Source of the DNA: Spirochaetota bacterium
GTDB taxonomy: Bacteria; Spirochaetota; UBA4802; JAFGJZ01
Assembly: GCA_023396615.1 (NCBI GenBank)
Contig: JAEWVM010000031.1
Coordinates: 1 to 15,287, forward strand
Direction: 5' to 3'
DNA: 15,287 nucleotides
This document shows positions 1 through 6,279 of the stretch, piece after piece (within the stretch, counting starts at the first letter, position 1; each line of letters begins with the position of its first letter). A program made the translations under genes and the position numbers. The notes below the pieces were generated by a model, which made no database searches, was not told the DNA's origin, and saw nothing but the letters and a program-made list of their open reading frames with translations.

Positions 1-17
1 TGAATTTATAATTCCGA

Positions 18-135
18 GTCTGGCAGCGTCCTACTCTCCCGCACAGTGTTCCATGCAGTACCATTGGCGATGAGAAGCTTAACTTCTGTGTTCGGAAAGG
101 GAACAGGTGTGACCTTCTCTCTTTAACCACCAAAC
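18..135 (-). rRNA. rrf: 5S ribosomal RNA
   Basis: Read on the minus strand this is a full-length 5S rRNA of about 118 nt. It starts GTTTGGTGGTTA, carries the conserved loop GAACACAGAAGTTAAG and the block ATGGTACTGCATG, and ends GGGAGAGTAGG...CTGCCAGAC. The two ends pair to form helix I (GTTTGG with CCAGAC, one G-U). In a standard operon the 23S gene would lie just upstream, which here means higher coordinates. Bases 136-360 show no 23S sequence and a protein gene ends at 361, so this copy is unlinked from 23S. Confidence 0.96.
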
Positions 136-139
136 GATT

Positions 140-170
140 ACCATAGAAACTTACGGCATCATTTTGTCAA
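140..170 (-). promoter_or_regulatory. promoter of the lone 5S gene
   Basis: On the minus strand a perfect -35 TTGACA (165-170) is followed after 19 bases by TATGGT (140-145), a fair -10. Initiation 5-7 bases later falls on or next to the mature 5S 5' end at 135. The spacer is long, so the -10 assignment is less certain than the -35. Confidence 0.55.
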
Positions 171-181
171 TCTGTTTCATG

Positions 182-239
182 TTCATTTGCATTTTTAAAT
201 TCAAGCAGAAATTTCATTAAGTGAAATTTAGCAAATGAA
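182..239. repeat. nested inverted repeats upstream of 5S
   Basis: An outer perfect 9-bp dyad (TTCATTTGC at 182-190, GCAAATGAA at 231-239) encloses an inner perfect 8-bp dyad (AAATTTCA at 209-216, TGAAATTT at 222-229). It lies just upstream of the 5S -35 and downstream of the minus-strand gene ending at 361. It could end that transcript or bind a regulator; no T tract favours either. The rest of 136-360 shows nothing recognisable. Confidence 0.5.
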
Positions 240-360
240 ATTAAATCAAGACAGCATCAAGACTTCCAGTTGAAAAATATTCCCAACTGCATTCCGGAAA
301 TTAACTCAATTATGATACTTTCGAGAGTTGTGTCAGGTGAAAAGGAACACTGAACTTTTT

Positions 361-579
361 TTACTTAAGAATTCGTGTTGAGCTATCAAATGTTCCATAA
401 CTTATATAACGAATTTCATTTTTATCAACAACATAATATTCGTTTCCACCGTCAGGAACACCTTCAATTTTTGCCCATATCATATTATTATATCGATACA
501 AAGCACCTTTATGATAACAAGCATTAGGTTCAGATTTATCATATATCCCGCAACTTTTCTTGCAGCTGTATCTCTTCAA
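361..579 (-). CDS. small hypothetical protein, 72 aa
   Basis: I do not recognise this protein. The only available start is TTG at 579, because an in-frame TAA lies two codons upstream. It is supported by AAGGAG (589-594) about 9 bases before it. The N-terminal third has Cys at positions 6, 10 and 21; the middle has alternating aromatic and charged residues (ALYRYNNMIWAKIEG), suggesting a small beta-rich fold. There is no signal peptide or membrane segment. It follows the barrel-like gene ending at 607 by 27 bases and its ribosome site sits in that gap, so the two are probably co-transcribed. Confidence 0.5.
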   Translation of the reverse strand: MKRYSCKKSCGIYDKSEPNACYHKGALYRYNNMIWAKIEGVPDGGNEYYVVDKNEIRYISYGTFDSSTRILK

Positions 580-606
580 ATATTATGGCTCCTTATCTAC
601 AAATAG

Positions 607-1107
607 TCAGAATTTGAAATATTTAAGGCTCCAGTAATCAAATGAAAAGTCTATCCGGAAATCCCTGCGAGTTTTCGTAGTTCGCAAAATAAATGCTGTA
701 TTGTTGTTTGGATCAAGCTCCCATCCGAAACCAATTCCTGCAAAAAATCCTTTGTCGCCATTTTGTGCAACGATGCCGCCGGCTTCCGCAATATAATTAA
801 TCTCACTGCCAGACTGCAAGAGCGCCCTACTCCCCCCAACAATTCTTTGCTCATCATTTTTAAAAGCTATCTGCGGCTCGGTAAACGCCGATATAAAAAA
901 ATTTGAATTTTCATTTGTATTAAACCAATAATGAATAGGCCATGAGAACACAACGGACGAGTTCTCTTTTTGTTTCGAATACTCCAGTCTTAAATCAGGA
1001 ATAAACGGCTCTAACATATGACCGAGAACCACTCCGGCAAAAAATGGATTTGCCAGACATACCCCTGAATTTAATATCAATAGCATAATAAATATTTTCT
1101 TCATCAT
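607..1107 (-). CDS. exported protein, probably outer-membrane barrel-like, 166 aa
   Basis: Two adjacent ATG codons (1107 and 1104) precede KKIFIMLLILNSGVCLA, a clear Sec signal peptide with likely cleavage after Ala19. The Cys in it is not in a good lipobox. The mature part alternates polar and aromatic residues, has glycine-rich turns (GFFAGIGFGWEL near residues 122-133) and ends in Phe, as outer-membrane barrels often do. At about 147 mature residues it would make a small barrel of perhaps eight strands. I do not recognise a family. Its neighbours are an unknown 67-aa gene upstream and an unknown 72-aa gene downstream, all on the same strand. Function is unknown; envelope location is inferred from composition. 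Confidence 0.7.
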   Translation of the reverse strand: MMKKIFIMLLILNSGVCLANPFFAGVVLGHMLEPFIPDLRLEYSKQKENSSVVFSWPIHYWFNTNENSNFFISAFTEPQIAFKNDEQRIVGGSRALLQSGSEINYIAEAGGIVAQNGDKGFFAGIGFGWELDPNNNTAFILRTTKTRRDFRIDFSFDYWSLKYFKF

Positions 1108-1146
1108 TATTTACCTACCCTTACAATTACCTGCGACCAAATAAAA

Positions 1147-1350
1147 TCAAAACTCCATTATTACTATCATTTTTGATGTTTCTTTGATAGAAAGTCGCAT
1201 CTTGAAAACAGAATAATATTTACTAAATATTTTATAATTTTCAGCATAATGCAGTTCCGCTTCGATGAAATACTTTGCATCGCATTCAATGGAGTGTATA
1301 TTTTCAATATCGTCTTTTATCGCAGTATTATTAAGTTCTCTGAAAACCAT
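1147..1350 (-). CDS. small hypothetical protein, 67 aa, doubtful
   Basis: An open frame from ATG at 1350, with a stop eight codons upstream and no visible ribosome binding site. The product is acidic in its first half, with two likely helices (DDIENIHSIECDAKYFIEAE) and a basic C-terminal part. No domain is recognised. It lies between a probable toxin-gene remnant and the exported protein gene, so it may be a fragment of something larger or a chance frame in AT-rich DNA. Thirty-nine bases separate its stop from the next gene, so co-transcription is possible. Confidence 0.3.
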   Translation of the reverse strand: MVFRELNNTAIKDDIENIHSIECDAKYFIEAELHYAENYKIFSKYYSVFKMRLSIKETSKMIVIMEF

Positions 1351-1363
1351 GAGATTTGAAGTA

Positions 1364-1462
1364 TTACTTGTTCAAGATACGATGCTGATCGTTTTTTCTG
1401 TTGCGCGAAAACTTGCAACGAAGTTGAACATTGGAAACGTCTTTTTGTGTTGCCTTATACAT
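1364..1462 (-). pseudogene. possible remnant of a ParE/YoeB-type toxin gene
   Basis: A 32-codon frame just downstream of the antitoxin begins MYKATQKDV and later reads CKFSRNRKNDQHRIL. This recalls the start (MYxLVYTKQAxKD) and the signature (GxFSRRINxQHRLVY) of the Txe/YoeB/RelE-like toxins that normally follow this type of antitoxin. The roughly 40 residues expected between these segments are absent, and the frame stops before the usual THYE end. I read it as a toxin gene collapsed by internal deletion. The similarity is judged by eye and rests on a short stretch. Confidence 0.35.
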
Positions 1463-1534
1463 TTTGTTAATTCCGGATTATATACTTCATTTATAATTAT
1501 TTATACATTTTAAAAATAAATTAAGAAACATATT

Positions 1535-1738
1535 TCATTTTGAAAAACAATCGGCAATTCCCAATGCGGCATCTTTTAAAATTTCGTTCATTTCATAATC
1601 AGAAACATATATTTCATTTGTCAGATATGACAAAGATGCATTCTCGAGAAAATTTGAAATGGTACGACGTTCTCCATCGGCTGCTTTTTTCAGAATATTA
1701 TAAACATCATCCTCAATACGAAGAGTAATTGTTTTCAT
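1535..1738 (-). CDS. ribbon-helix-helix (CopG-like) antitoxin, 67 aa
   Basis: From ATG at 1738 the product opens MKTITLRIEDDVYNILKKAA, the N-terminal strand and first helix of a MetJ/Arc/CopG-type fold. ERRTISNFLENASLSYL follows as the second helix. This pattern is typical of type II antitoxins that dimerise through the strand, bind their own operator and neutralise a RelE/ParE-like toxin with the C-terminal tail. An upstream ATG at 1774 overlaps the -10 box and is rejected. A GAGG lies about 10 bases before the chosen start. The tail after NEILKD (ALGIADCFSK) is short and lacks the basic end usual in relatives, so the toxin-binding part may have drifted. No intact toxin follows. Confidence 0.8.
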   Translation of the reverse strand: MKTITLRIEDDVYNILKKAADGERRTISNFLENASLSYLTNEIYVSDYEMNEILKDAALGIADCFSK

Positions 1739-1763
1739 TATACTTGAACCTCTATCACAAAAC

Positions 1764-1792
1764 AGAATATTCATAAATATTCAGACTGTCAA
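1764..1792 (-). promoter_or_regulatory. antitoxin promoter
   Basis: Minus strand: perfect -35 TTGACA (1787-1792), 17-base spacer, -10 TATTCT (1764-1769). Initiation near 1757 leaves a leader of about 20 bases before the ATG at 1738. Confidence 0.65.
1765..1782. promoter_or_regulatory. likely antitoxin operator
   Basis: A perfect 7-bp inverted repeat, GAATATT (1765-1771) and AATATTC (1776-1782) around CATA, covers the -10 and most of the spacer. Ribbon-helix-helix antitoxins commonly repress their own promoter from such sites. Confidence 0.5.
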
Positions 1793-1854
1793 ACATATAT
1801 TCATCTGTCGGTTTTAGTACTTCCTTCCCGCGTTTAATTTTTGCTTATCCTTAC

Positions 1855-1920
1855 GTACAGCAGGAGAATCAGCCGTGTGCTCAAGATATAAAAGAATGGT
1901 TTAAAGAACATCAAAACGTC
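1855..1920 (+). pseudogene. remnant of a Tc1/mariner (IS630) type transposase
   Basis: One plus-strand frame reads VQQENQPCAQDIKEWFKEHQ followed by NV. This resembles the second catalytic block of IS630/Tc1-mariner transposases (QQDNAPCHTAxxIKEWFKEH, normally followed by WPxxSPDLNPIE). The catalytic Asp is Glu, two residues (His-Thr) are missing, and the WP/SPDLNP part is absent. The frame runs directly into the GC-rich hairpin repeat at 1918, so only about 22 codons survive. The call is by eye on a short segment. Confidence 0.45.
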
Positions 1921-2365
1921 GCGCCTAGCGCGACACCGCTTTCGCGCAGACTATCGCAGCCATTACAAAGTAATGCGCGATAGTTCTGTCGCGACAAGCC
2001 CCGCGCAGCGGTGCCCTTTTCTTTCGCCGAATTTCTTTTGGGCACGCAAAAGAAATCGGCAAACGGATTTAGAAGGTGCGGAGCACCTTTTGTGTATTGC
2101 ATGACACCATGTGAAAAAAGAATCCATAAGGCGAAGCCTTGTGTGGTACACCTGACTCTCAGGCAAAGCGTATTTAAGCAATTCATTGCTTTGTCTCAAC
2201 AGTCTTCCTTGACCGTTTCGATTATATCAATAATTTAAATTATCGCCTCAAACTATGCGGTAACGCTTGCGTTTTCCCGCTATGAACTTCATCCATCTCG
2301 CGGGCAATGTTTCCGCCTCCGTGCGGAAACTGGCGAAGCCTTTGGAGCCCGCCCGGCTCGAGGGC
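1918..2365. repeat. GC-rich array of hairpins, probable non-coding repeat element
   Basis: This block is much richer in GC than its surroundings and is full of stems: 1918-1934 (7 bp, loop CTA); 1942-1994 (22 bp in four runs, apical loop AAA); 2026-2060 (14 bp with one bulge); 2073-2089 (7 bp); 2125-2143 (8 bp with one G-U, loop GAA); 2176-2191 (6 bp); 2257-2280 (4+5 bp); 2309-2330 (8 bp), closed by GCGGGC/GCCCGC at 2300-2305/2347-2352; and 2345-2359 (5 bp). Open frames cross it on both strands but look like translated repeats with no start signals. It lies between a transposase scrap and the receiver gene. I suspect a dispersed genomic repeat, perhaps transcribed into structured RNA. Confidence 0.7.
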
Positions 2366-2373
2366 ATTTTTTT
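2351..2373 (+). terminator. intrinsic-terminator-like end of the repeat block
   Basis: GCCC (2351-2354) and GGGC (2362-2365) flank a 7-base loop, then comes A and seven T (2367-2373). The stem is short, but an alternative overlapping stem (GAGCC/GGCTC, 2345-2359) could help. It would insulate the receiver gene at 2410 from transcripts entering from the left. Confidence 0.45.
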
Positions 2374-2409
2374 ATTTGAATTCCATCTCAAATTATGAGA
2401 TACTAAGAT

Positions 2410-3549
2410 ATGATTGCTAACGATGATCTTATCCGCTTTGCCGATGAAAACGAAATCACCGTTCTTCCGAAACAGGCTGAATGGAAACTTCTTATCGTCG
2501 ATGATGAAAAAGATGTTCATAAGGTAACAAAACTTGTTCTTTCGGGATACGAATTTGCCGGAAGAAAACTTTCTCTATTCAGCGCATACAGCGCCGCTGA
2601 AGCTATGGATTTTATGAATAAAAATCCTGATACAGCAGTTGCTCTGATCGATGTCGTGATGGAAGAAGAAGATTCCGGACTCAATCTCGTTCAGTTCATC
2701 AGAGAAAATCTCGGCAATCACTCAGTACGGATTATTCTGAGAACCGGTCAGCCTGGCCAGGCTCCCGAACATGAAGTTGTTCTAAATTACGATATAAACG
2801 ACTACAAGGCAAAAACAGAACTTACCAGCGAAAAACTTTTCACGACTGTGATCTCAGCTATCCGCTCATACCGCGATATAATGACCATCGAAAAAAGTAA
2901 AATCGGGCTCGAAAAAATAGTCACGGCAACTGCTGATATTTTCGAAATACAATCTCTAAAATCTTTCCTGAACGGCATACTGCTTCAGTTTGTTTCAATT
3001 CTTCAGTTTGAAGACGATGCTATATACGGCAAAACTTCAGGAATTTCGGCAGAAAGCACCGGAGACGGTAAAATACAAATAGTTGCGGCAACGGGCAAAT
3101 ACGGCGAAGATTCTGTCGATAAATCCATCGACGATATTCTTCCTCCTGAAACACTCAGCCTGATTCACGAGGCAAAAAAAAGTAAATCTCATATTTATCA
3201 AGGATCCAAGTATGTAAATTATTTTTCAACAAAAACAGGGTTTGACAGCATTCTTTATCTTGAAAGAAACACTCCCCTCGACAAATGGGAAAAATACATG
3301 GTCGACATTCTCTGCTCAAACGCCGCAACAGCTCTTGAAAATGTCTGTTTAAATGAACAGCTTGAAAATCTTGTCGAACTGAGAACCGTTCAGCTGCAGG
3401 CAGTCAACGAAGAACTTTCGCTGAAAACAAGAGCATCAAACACGAACTCGAAATGGCAAGAAAAGTTCAAATGGCTCTTTTTCCAAGAGTTTTTCCGAAT
3501 AATGAACGATGCTCATTTTTTGGTCTTTATGTTCCCATGCAGGATCTAG
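2410..3549 (+). CDS. response regulator: receiver + DUF3369 + coiled coil (5' part of a frameshifted gene)
   Basis: Residues about 26-155 are a receiver domain: acidic pair D31/D32, phospho-acceptor D81 in ALIDVVM, T112 in LRTGQPG and lysines at 133/135 in DYKAKTE. Residues about 165-315 match DUF3369, a sensory domain found almost only behind such receivers. A coiled coil follows (about 305-340). At codon 339-340 (bases 3424-3428) the frame goes wrong. The natural continuation NKSIKHELEMARKVQMALFP lies in the next frame, while this frame ends in 40 unrelated residues. One extra A in the run of four would restore a 584-residue receiver-DUF3369-PP2C protein. No good ribosome site precedes ATG 2410; a 6-bp dyad (2385-2401) sits there instead. 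Confidence 0.85.
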   Translation: MIANDDLIRFADENEITVLPKQAEWKLLIVDDEKDVHKVTKLVLSGYEFAGRKLSLFSAYSAAEAMDFMNKNPDTAVALIDVVMEEEDSGLNLVQFIRENLGNHSVRIILRTGQPGQAPEHEVVLNYDINDYKAKTELTSEKLFTTVISAIRSYRDIMTIEKSKIGLEKIVTATADIFEIQSLKSFLNGILLQFVSILQFEDDAIYGKTSGISAESTGDGKIQIVAATGKYGEDSVDKSIDDILPPETLSLIHEAKKSKSHIYQGSKYVNYFSTKTGFDSILYLERNTPLDKWEKYMVDILCSNAATALENVCLNEQLENLVELRTVQLQAVNEELSLKTRASNTNSKWQEKFKWLFFQEFFRIMNDAHFLVFMFPCRI

Positions 3550-4163
3550 GCGGAGATTTTTACGATGTATTCGCGATTGACGAAGACAATACCGCATTTG
3601 CAATCGTAGATGTAAGCGGTCATGGGCCATCTGCTTCACTTGTAACGGCTATGATAAAAATTTTCTTCAACGCAAAAAGCGCTTATGGGAAAACACCCGC
3701 AGAAATTATTGATGAGATTCACCAGTGCATTCTGAACACTGTAGGTGTTTCAGGAATATTCGCGACAATTTTCTTCGGAATCATCAACCACAAAAAAATG
3801 ACTCTTGATTACGCAAACGCCGGTCACACTCCGGGAATTATTCTTCGGGACAACGAAACAATTTTTTTAAATTCTAACGCAACTGTAGCTGGAGTTTTCA
3901 AAGGCGCGGAATACGTAACAGACACGGCTAAGCTTGAAGGCGGAGAACGAATTGTCCTTTTTACCGACGGACTGGTTGAAGCAAGAAATACTTCAGACAA
4001 AATGATAGGCAATGAAAATTTCTATAAAATACTTTCGGAAAGGAATTCTCTTCCGATAGAAGACATGTGTCTCAAAGTGTTCGAAGATGTTTCAAATTAC
4101 TCAAAGGGAATTGATCCTGATGATGATAAAACAATATTGATAACCGAAATAAAAAAATGCTGA
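3453..4163 (+). CDS. SpoIIE-type PP2C serine phosphatase domain (3' part of the same frameshifted gene)
   Basis: A complete PPM/SpoIIE catalytic domain that would remove phosphate from Ser/Thr of STAS-domain anti-anti-sigma-type partners. Visible motifs, counting from the ATG at 3453: GGDFYDVF (33-40), VDVSGHG (52-58), YANAGHTPGII (120-130), FTDGLVEARN (170-179) and DDDKTILI (223-230). D35, D53, D172 and D225 are the expected metal ligands. This ATG is probably not a true start: it has no ribosome site, and the frame is open upstream through SIKHELE, the standard linker helix joining a regulatory domain to this phosphatase. The gene therefore belongs to the receiver protein, with the break at 3424-3428. 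The receiver would switch the phosphatase on or off. Its end overlaps the kinase start by 7 bases. Confidence 0.88.
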   Translation: MARKVQMALFPRVFPNNERCSFFGLYVPMQDLGGDFYDVFAIDEDNTAFAIVDVSGHGPSASLVTAMIKIFFNAKSAYGKTPAEIIDEIHQCILNTVGVSGIFATIFFGIINHKKMTLDYANAGHTPGIILRDNETIFLNSNATVAGVFKGAEYVTDTAKLEGGERIVLFTDGLVEARNTSDKMIGNENFYKILSERNSLPIEDMCLKVFEDVSNYSKGIDPDDDKTILITEIKKC

Positions 4164-5647
4164 ATATCCGGAATAAGCACAAGAGTATCAACAATGAAAT
4201 TATAGCTTCTATCTTAACGGTTGTAGCATCCTCAATGATATTCGTATCAATTTTCCTGTTCTTCTATCATTCAAGTAATGCACATAAAAGACTCAGCAGA
4301 TCCGCAACATCGATCAATAACATGATGTCGGAAGCACTGCTTCCGCATATTAATTCCGGAGACTATGAGAGAGCCAAAAGCATTATTGATTCGGCAATTC
4401 TTTCATCCGATCTAATCGGTGTAATTGTTTCTGATCAGTCCGGCGGAATTATAATCGGAAGATTTACGCGAAACTACAAAAATATTCACGACTGCAGCAA
4501 AGACGATCTTCCTTATCTTGAAAAGAACAAATATCTTTCTTTATCATTCACGATGAGAAATTTTAATCTTCAGCCGTTCGGCACTATTGATTACTATTTT
4601 TCTAACCATAATCTTCAACGCGAAATGCTGTTTGATACCGGAATATCTCTAATCAAAATTGTCTTAATCTGCATTATCTTATCTGTTTTTCTATCAGCCG
4701 CCTTACGAAAAATTCTTACTTCTCAGCTCATAAGCCTGAAAAACACATTTATTTTTTTTGCTAAAGGAAACTTCTCCGCAAGATCAAGAATCGAATCAAA
4801 TGACGAAATCGGTGAATTATCAGATACTTTCAACATGTTGGCAGAAAACACTCAAATCAGAATATCTGAACTCGAATCCGTTTTATCAAAACGAACCAAC
4901 CAGCTTATGCTTTCTCAAAAAATGGCATCACTCGGAGAACTTGCTGCGGGCACGGCGCATGAAATCAGCACTCCAATCGGAACCGCTTTCACAGCAGCAA
5001 CCCACCTCAAAGATAAAACAATATCTTTTACCGAGTCATACCAGAAGAATAGCCTGACACGTTCTGAATTCGAAGCCTATCTCGCTGAAGTTGAAGAATC
5101 CATATCTCTCATAATCAGCAACATTTCAAAATCATCAACCATATCCCAGAATTTCAAAAAAATAGCATCGGACAGAACAAATGAAAACACAAAGTCTTTC
5201 AACCTGAAACATTATCTTGAAGAGATTATTCTCAGTCTTAAACCTCAAATCAGAAAAACAAAACATATCATTCAGATCAACATTCCCGAACATATAGAAA
5301 TCAGCACCTATCCGGGGGTTCTTTCTCAGGTTATGTCTAATTTGATAATAAACTCGTTGATTCACGGATTTGACGGAATAGAAGAAGGAGTCATCTCCAT
5401 AGACGCCGGAATGGATAATGATTCAATTATTATGGTATATTCTGATAACGGCAAAGGCATCTCTGAAGAAAATTTATCAAAAATATTTACTCCTTTTTTT
5501 ACAACAAGAAAGGATAAAGGAGGAACAGGAATCGGTCTCAGCATTGTTCAAAATCTGATAGAAGGAACACTCAAAGGAAAGATTTCATGCGAAAGCGTTC
5601 GAGGCAAAGGAACTATGTTTAAGATAAGTTTTCCTGCGAAATTATAG
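4157..5647 (+). CDS. membrane sensor histidine kinase, 496 aa
   Basis: Transmembrane segments at about 15-37 and 162-183 bracket an extracytoplasmic sensor region of about 120 residues with no recognised fold. A HAMP linker (about 184-237) and coiled coil lead to the dimerisation domain, with phospho-acceptor H268 in AHEISTPIG. The ATP-binding domain shows the N box (N395/N399 in SNLIINSLIHG), G1 DNGKGI (430-435), F box FTPFFTT (444-450) and G2 GGTGIGLS (455-462). All catalytic motifs are present. The ATG lies inside ATGCTGA at the end of the phosphatase frame, and no separate ribosome site is seen, so translation is probably coupled. It is the obvious kinase for the receiver domain just upstream; that pairing is inferred from adjacency. 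Confidence 0.95.
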   Translation: MLNIRNKHKSINNEIIASILTVVASSMIFVSIFLFFYHSSNAHKRLSRSATSINNMMSEALLPHINSGDYERAKSIIDSAILSSDLIGVIVSDQSGGIIIGRFTRNYKNIHDCSKDDLPYLEKNKYLSLSFTMRNFNLQPFGTIDYYFSNHNLQREMLFDTGISLIKIVLICIILSVFLSAALRKILTSQLISLKNTFIFFAKGNFSARSRIESNDEIGELSDTFNMLAENTQIRISELESVLSKRTNQLMLSQKMASLGELAAGTAHEISTPIGTAFTAATHLKDKTISFTESYQKNSLTRSEFEAYLAEVEESISLIISNISKSSTISQNFKKIASDRTNENTKSFNLKHYLEEIILSLKPQIRKTKHIIQINIPEHIEISTYPGVLSQVMSNLIINSLIHGFDGIEEGVISIDAGMDNDSIIMVYSDNGKGISEENLSKIFTPFFTTRKDKGGTGIGLSIVQNLIEGTLKGKISCESVRGKGTMFKISFPAKL

Positions 5648-5670
5648 ATTAATTACAGGAATATTTTTTT
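5631..5670 (+). terminator. weak terminator after the kinase gene
   Basis: TTCCTG (5631-5636) pairs with CAGGAA (5656-5661) across a 19-base AT-rich loop, followed by TA and seven T (5664-5670). It lies over the kinase stop and the convergent thiE stop. The stem is short, so efficiency is doubtful. Confidence 0.4.
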
Positions 5671-6279
5671 CAATTCCATTGCGGCTGCACTCGGATCAGC
5701 TTCACGCGAAATCGCAGTAATAACGGCAATCCCCGCAGCTCCGGTTTCTTTCACCAGACCGGCATTTTCATTATTAATTCCGCCAATACCCACAACAGGA
5801 ATTTTAACGCTTTTAACCATTTCTCTGACATATTCTATTCCATGTGCAGAACCGATATCGCGCTTGCTCTCGGTTGGAAAAACTGCACCGGCACCAAGAT
5901 AATCCGCACCTGATTGTTCAGCTGAAACTGCATCCTCGATGCTGACCGGAGAATAACCGATAAGTTTATCACCTATTTTCGAACGAATTGATTCTATCGG
6001 TTCATCGTCCTTGCCGACATGAATGCCGTCGGCAGAAAGTTCAAGCGCAAGCTCAAGCGAATCGTTTACAATAAAAACCGCATCAAATTTTCTGCACAGC
6101 TTCACAATTTCCCGGCCGATCACAAGCTTCTCTCCGTAAGAAGCATCCTTATCGCGAAGCTGAATAATTCCTGATCCTCCGGCAAGCGCCTCATTAACCG
6201 TAAAAAGCGGATCATGAATACACAAAGGAGACTCAAGAACAAAGTAAAGCGAATAGTCGATGTTACGCGAAATGGTCAT
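5653..6279 (-). CDS. thiE: thiamine-phosphate synthase ThiE, 208 aa
   Basis: ThiE joins HMP-pyrophosphate and thiazole phosphate to give thiamine monophosphate in the cytoplasm. Numbering from ATG 6279, the TIM-barrel motifs are in order: QLRDK (40-44), ND (72-73), DGIHVGKDD (84-92), GADYLGAG (124-131), TESK (136-139, phosphate loop), GIGGI (164-168) and GIAVITAI (183-190). Length is normal for the family. The start at 6279 is preferred over ATG 6318 because GAGG (6287-6290) precedes it by 7 bases and the protein then begins near the first strand. It overlaps the end of thiL by 17 bases, so translation is probably coupled. It is the last gene of the thi operon, and its stop lies 5 bases from the convergent kinase stop. 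Confidence 0.96.
   Translation of the reverse strand: MTISRNIDYSLYFVLESPLCIHDPLFTVNEALAGGSGIIQLRDKDASYGEKLVIGREIVKLCRKFDAVFIVNDSLELALELSADGIHVGKDDEPIESIRSKIGDKLIGYSPVSIEDAVSAEQSGADYLGAGAVFPTESKRDIGSAHGIEYVREMVKSVKIPVVGIGGINNENAGLVKETGAAGIAVITAISREADPSAAAMELKKIFL

Noticed and set aside
136..360. 3' end of a 23S rRNA gene upstream of 5S
   Set aside because: No 23S-like conserved blocks; the DNA is AT-rich and has a promoter pressed against 5S.
1265..1513. Plus-strand frame of 82 codons with hydrophobic stretches
   Set aside because: No ribosome site; hydrophobicity follows from AT-rich antisense reading of the toxin-remnant region.
1911..2238. Open frames of 75-91 codons on both strands across the hairpin array
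   Set aside because: They read straight through palindromes, lack ribosome sites, have odd Cys/Arg/Ser-rich composition and resemble spurious repeat translations.
1918..2373. CRISPR array
   Set aside because: The stems differ from one another in sequence and spacing; there are no regular direct repeats with unique spacers.
2248..2520. Minus-strand frame of 90 codons overlapping the receiver gene start
   Set aside because: It runs through the repeat hairpins and antisense to a clear receiver domain; no start signal.
3421..3453. Programmed -1 ribosomal frameshift as the designed link between receiver and phosphatase
   Set aside because: No proper slippery heptamer is in phase (slipping AAA back gives GAA) and no downstream stem stands out. 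An indel in the A run is simpler, though transcript slippage is not excluded.
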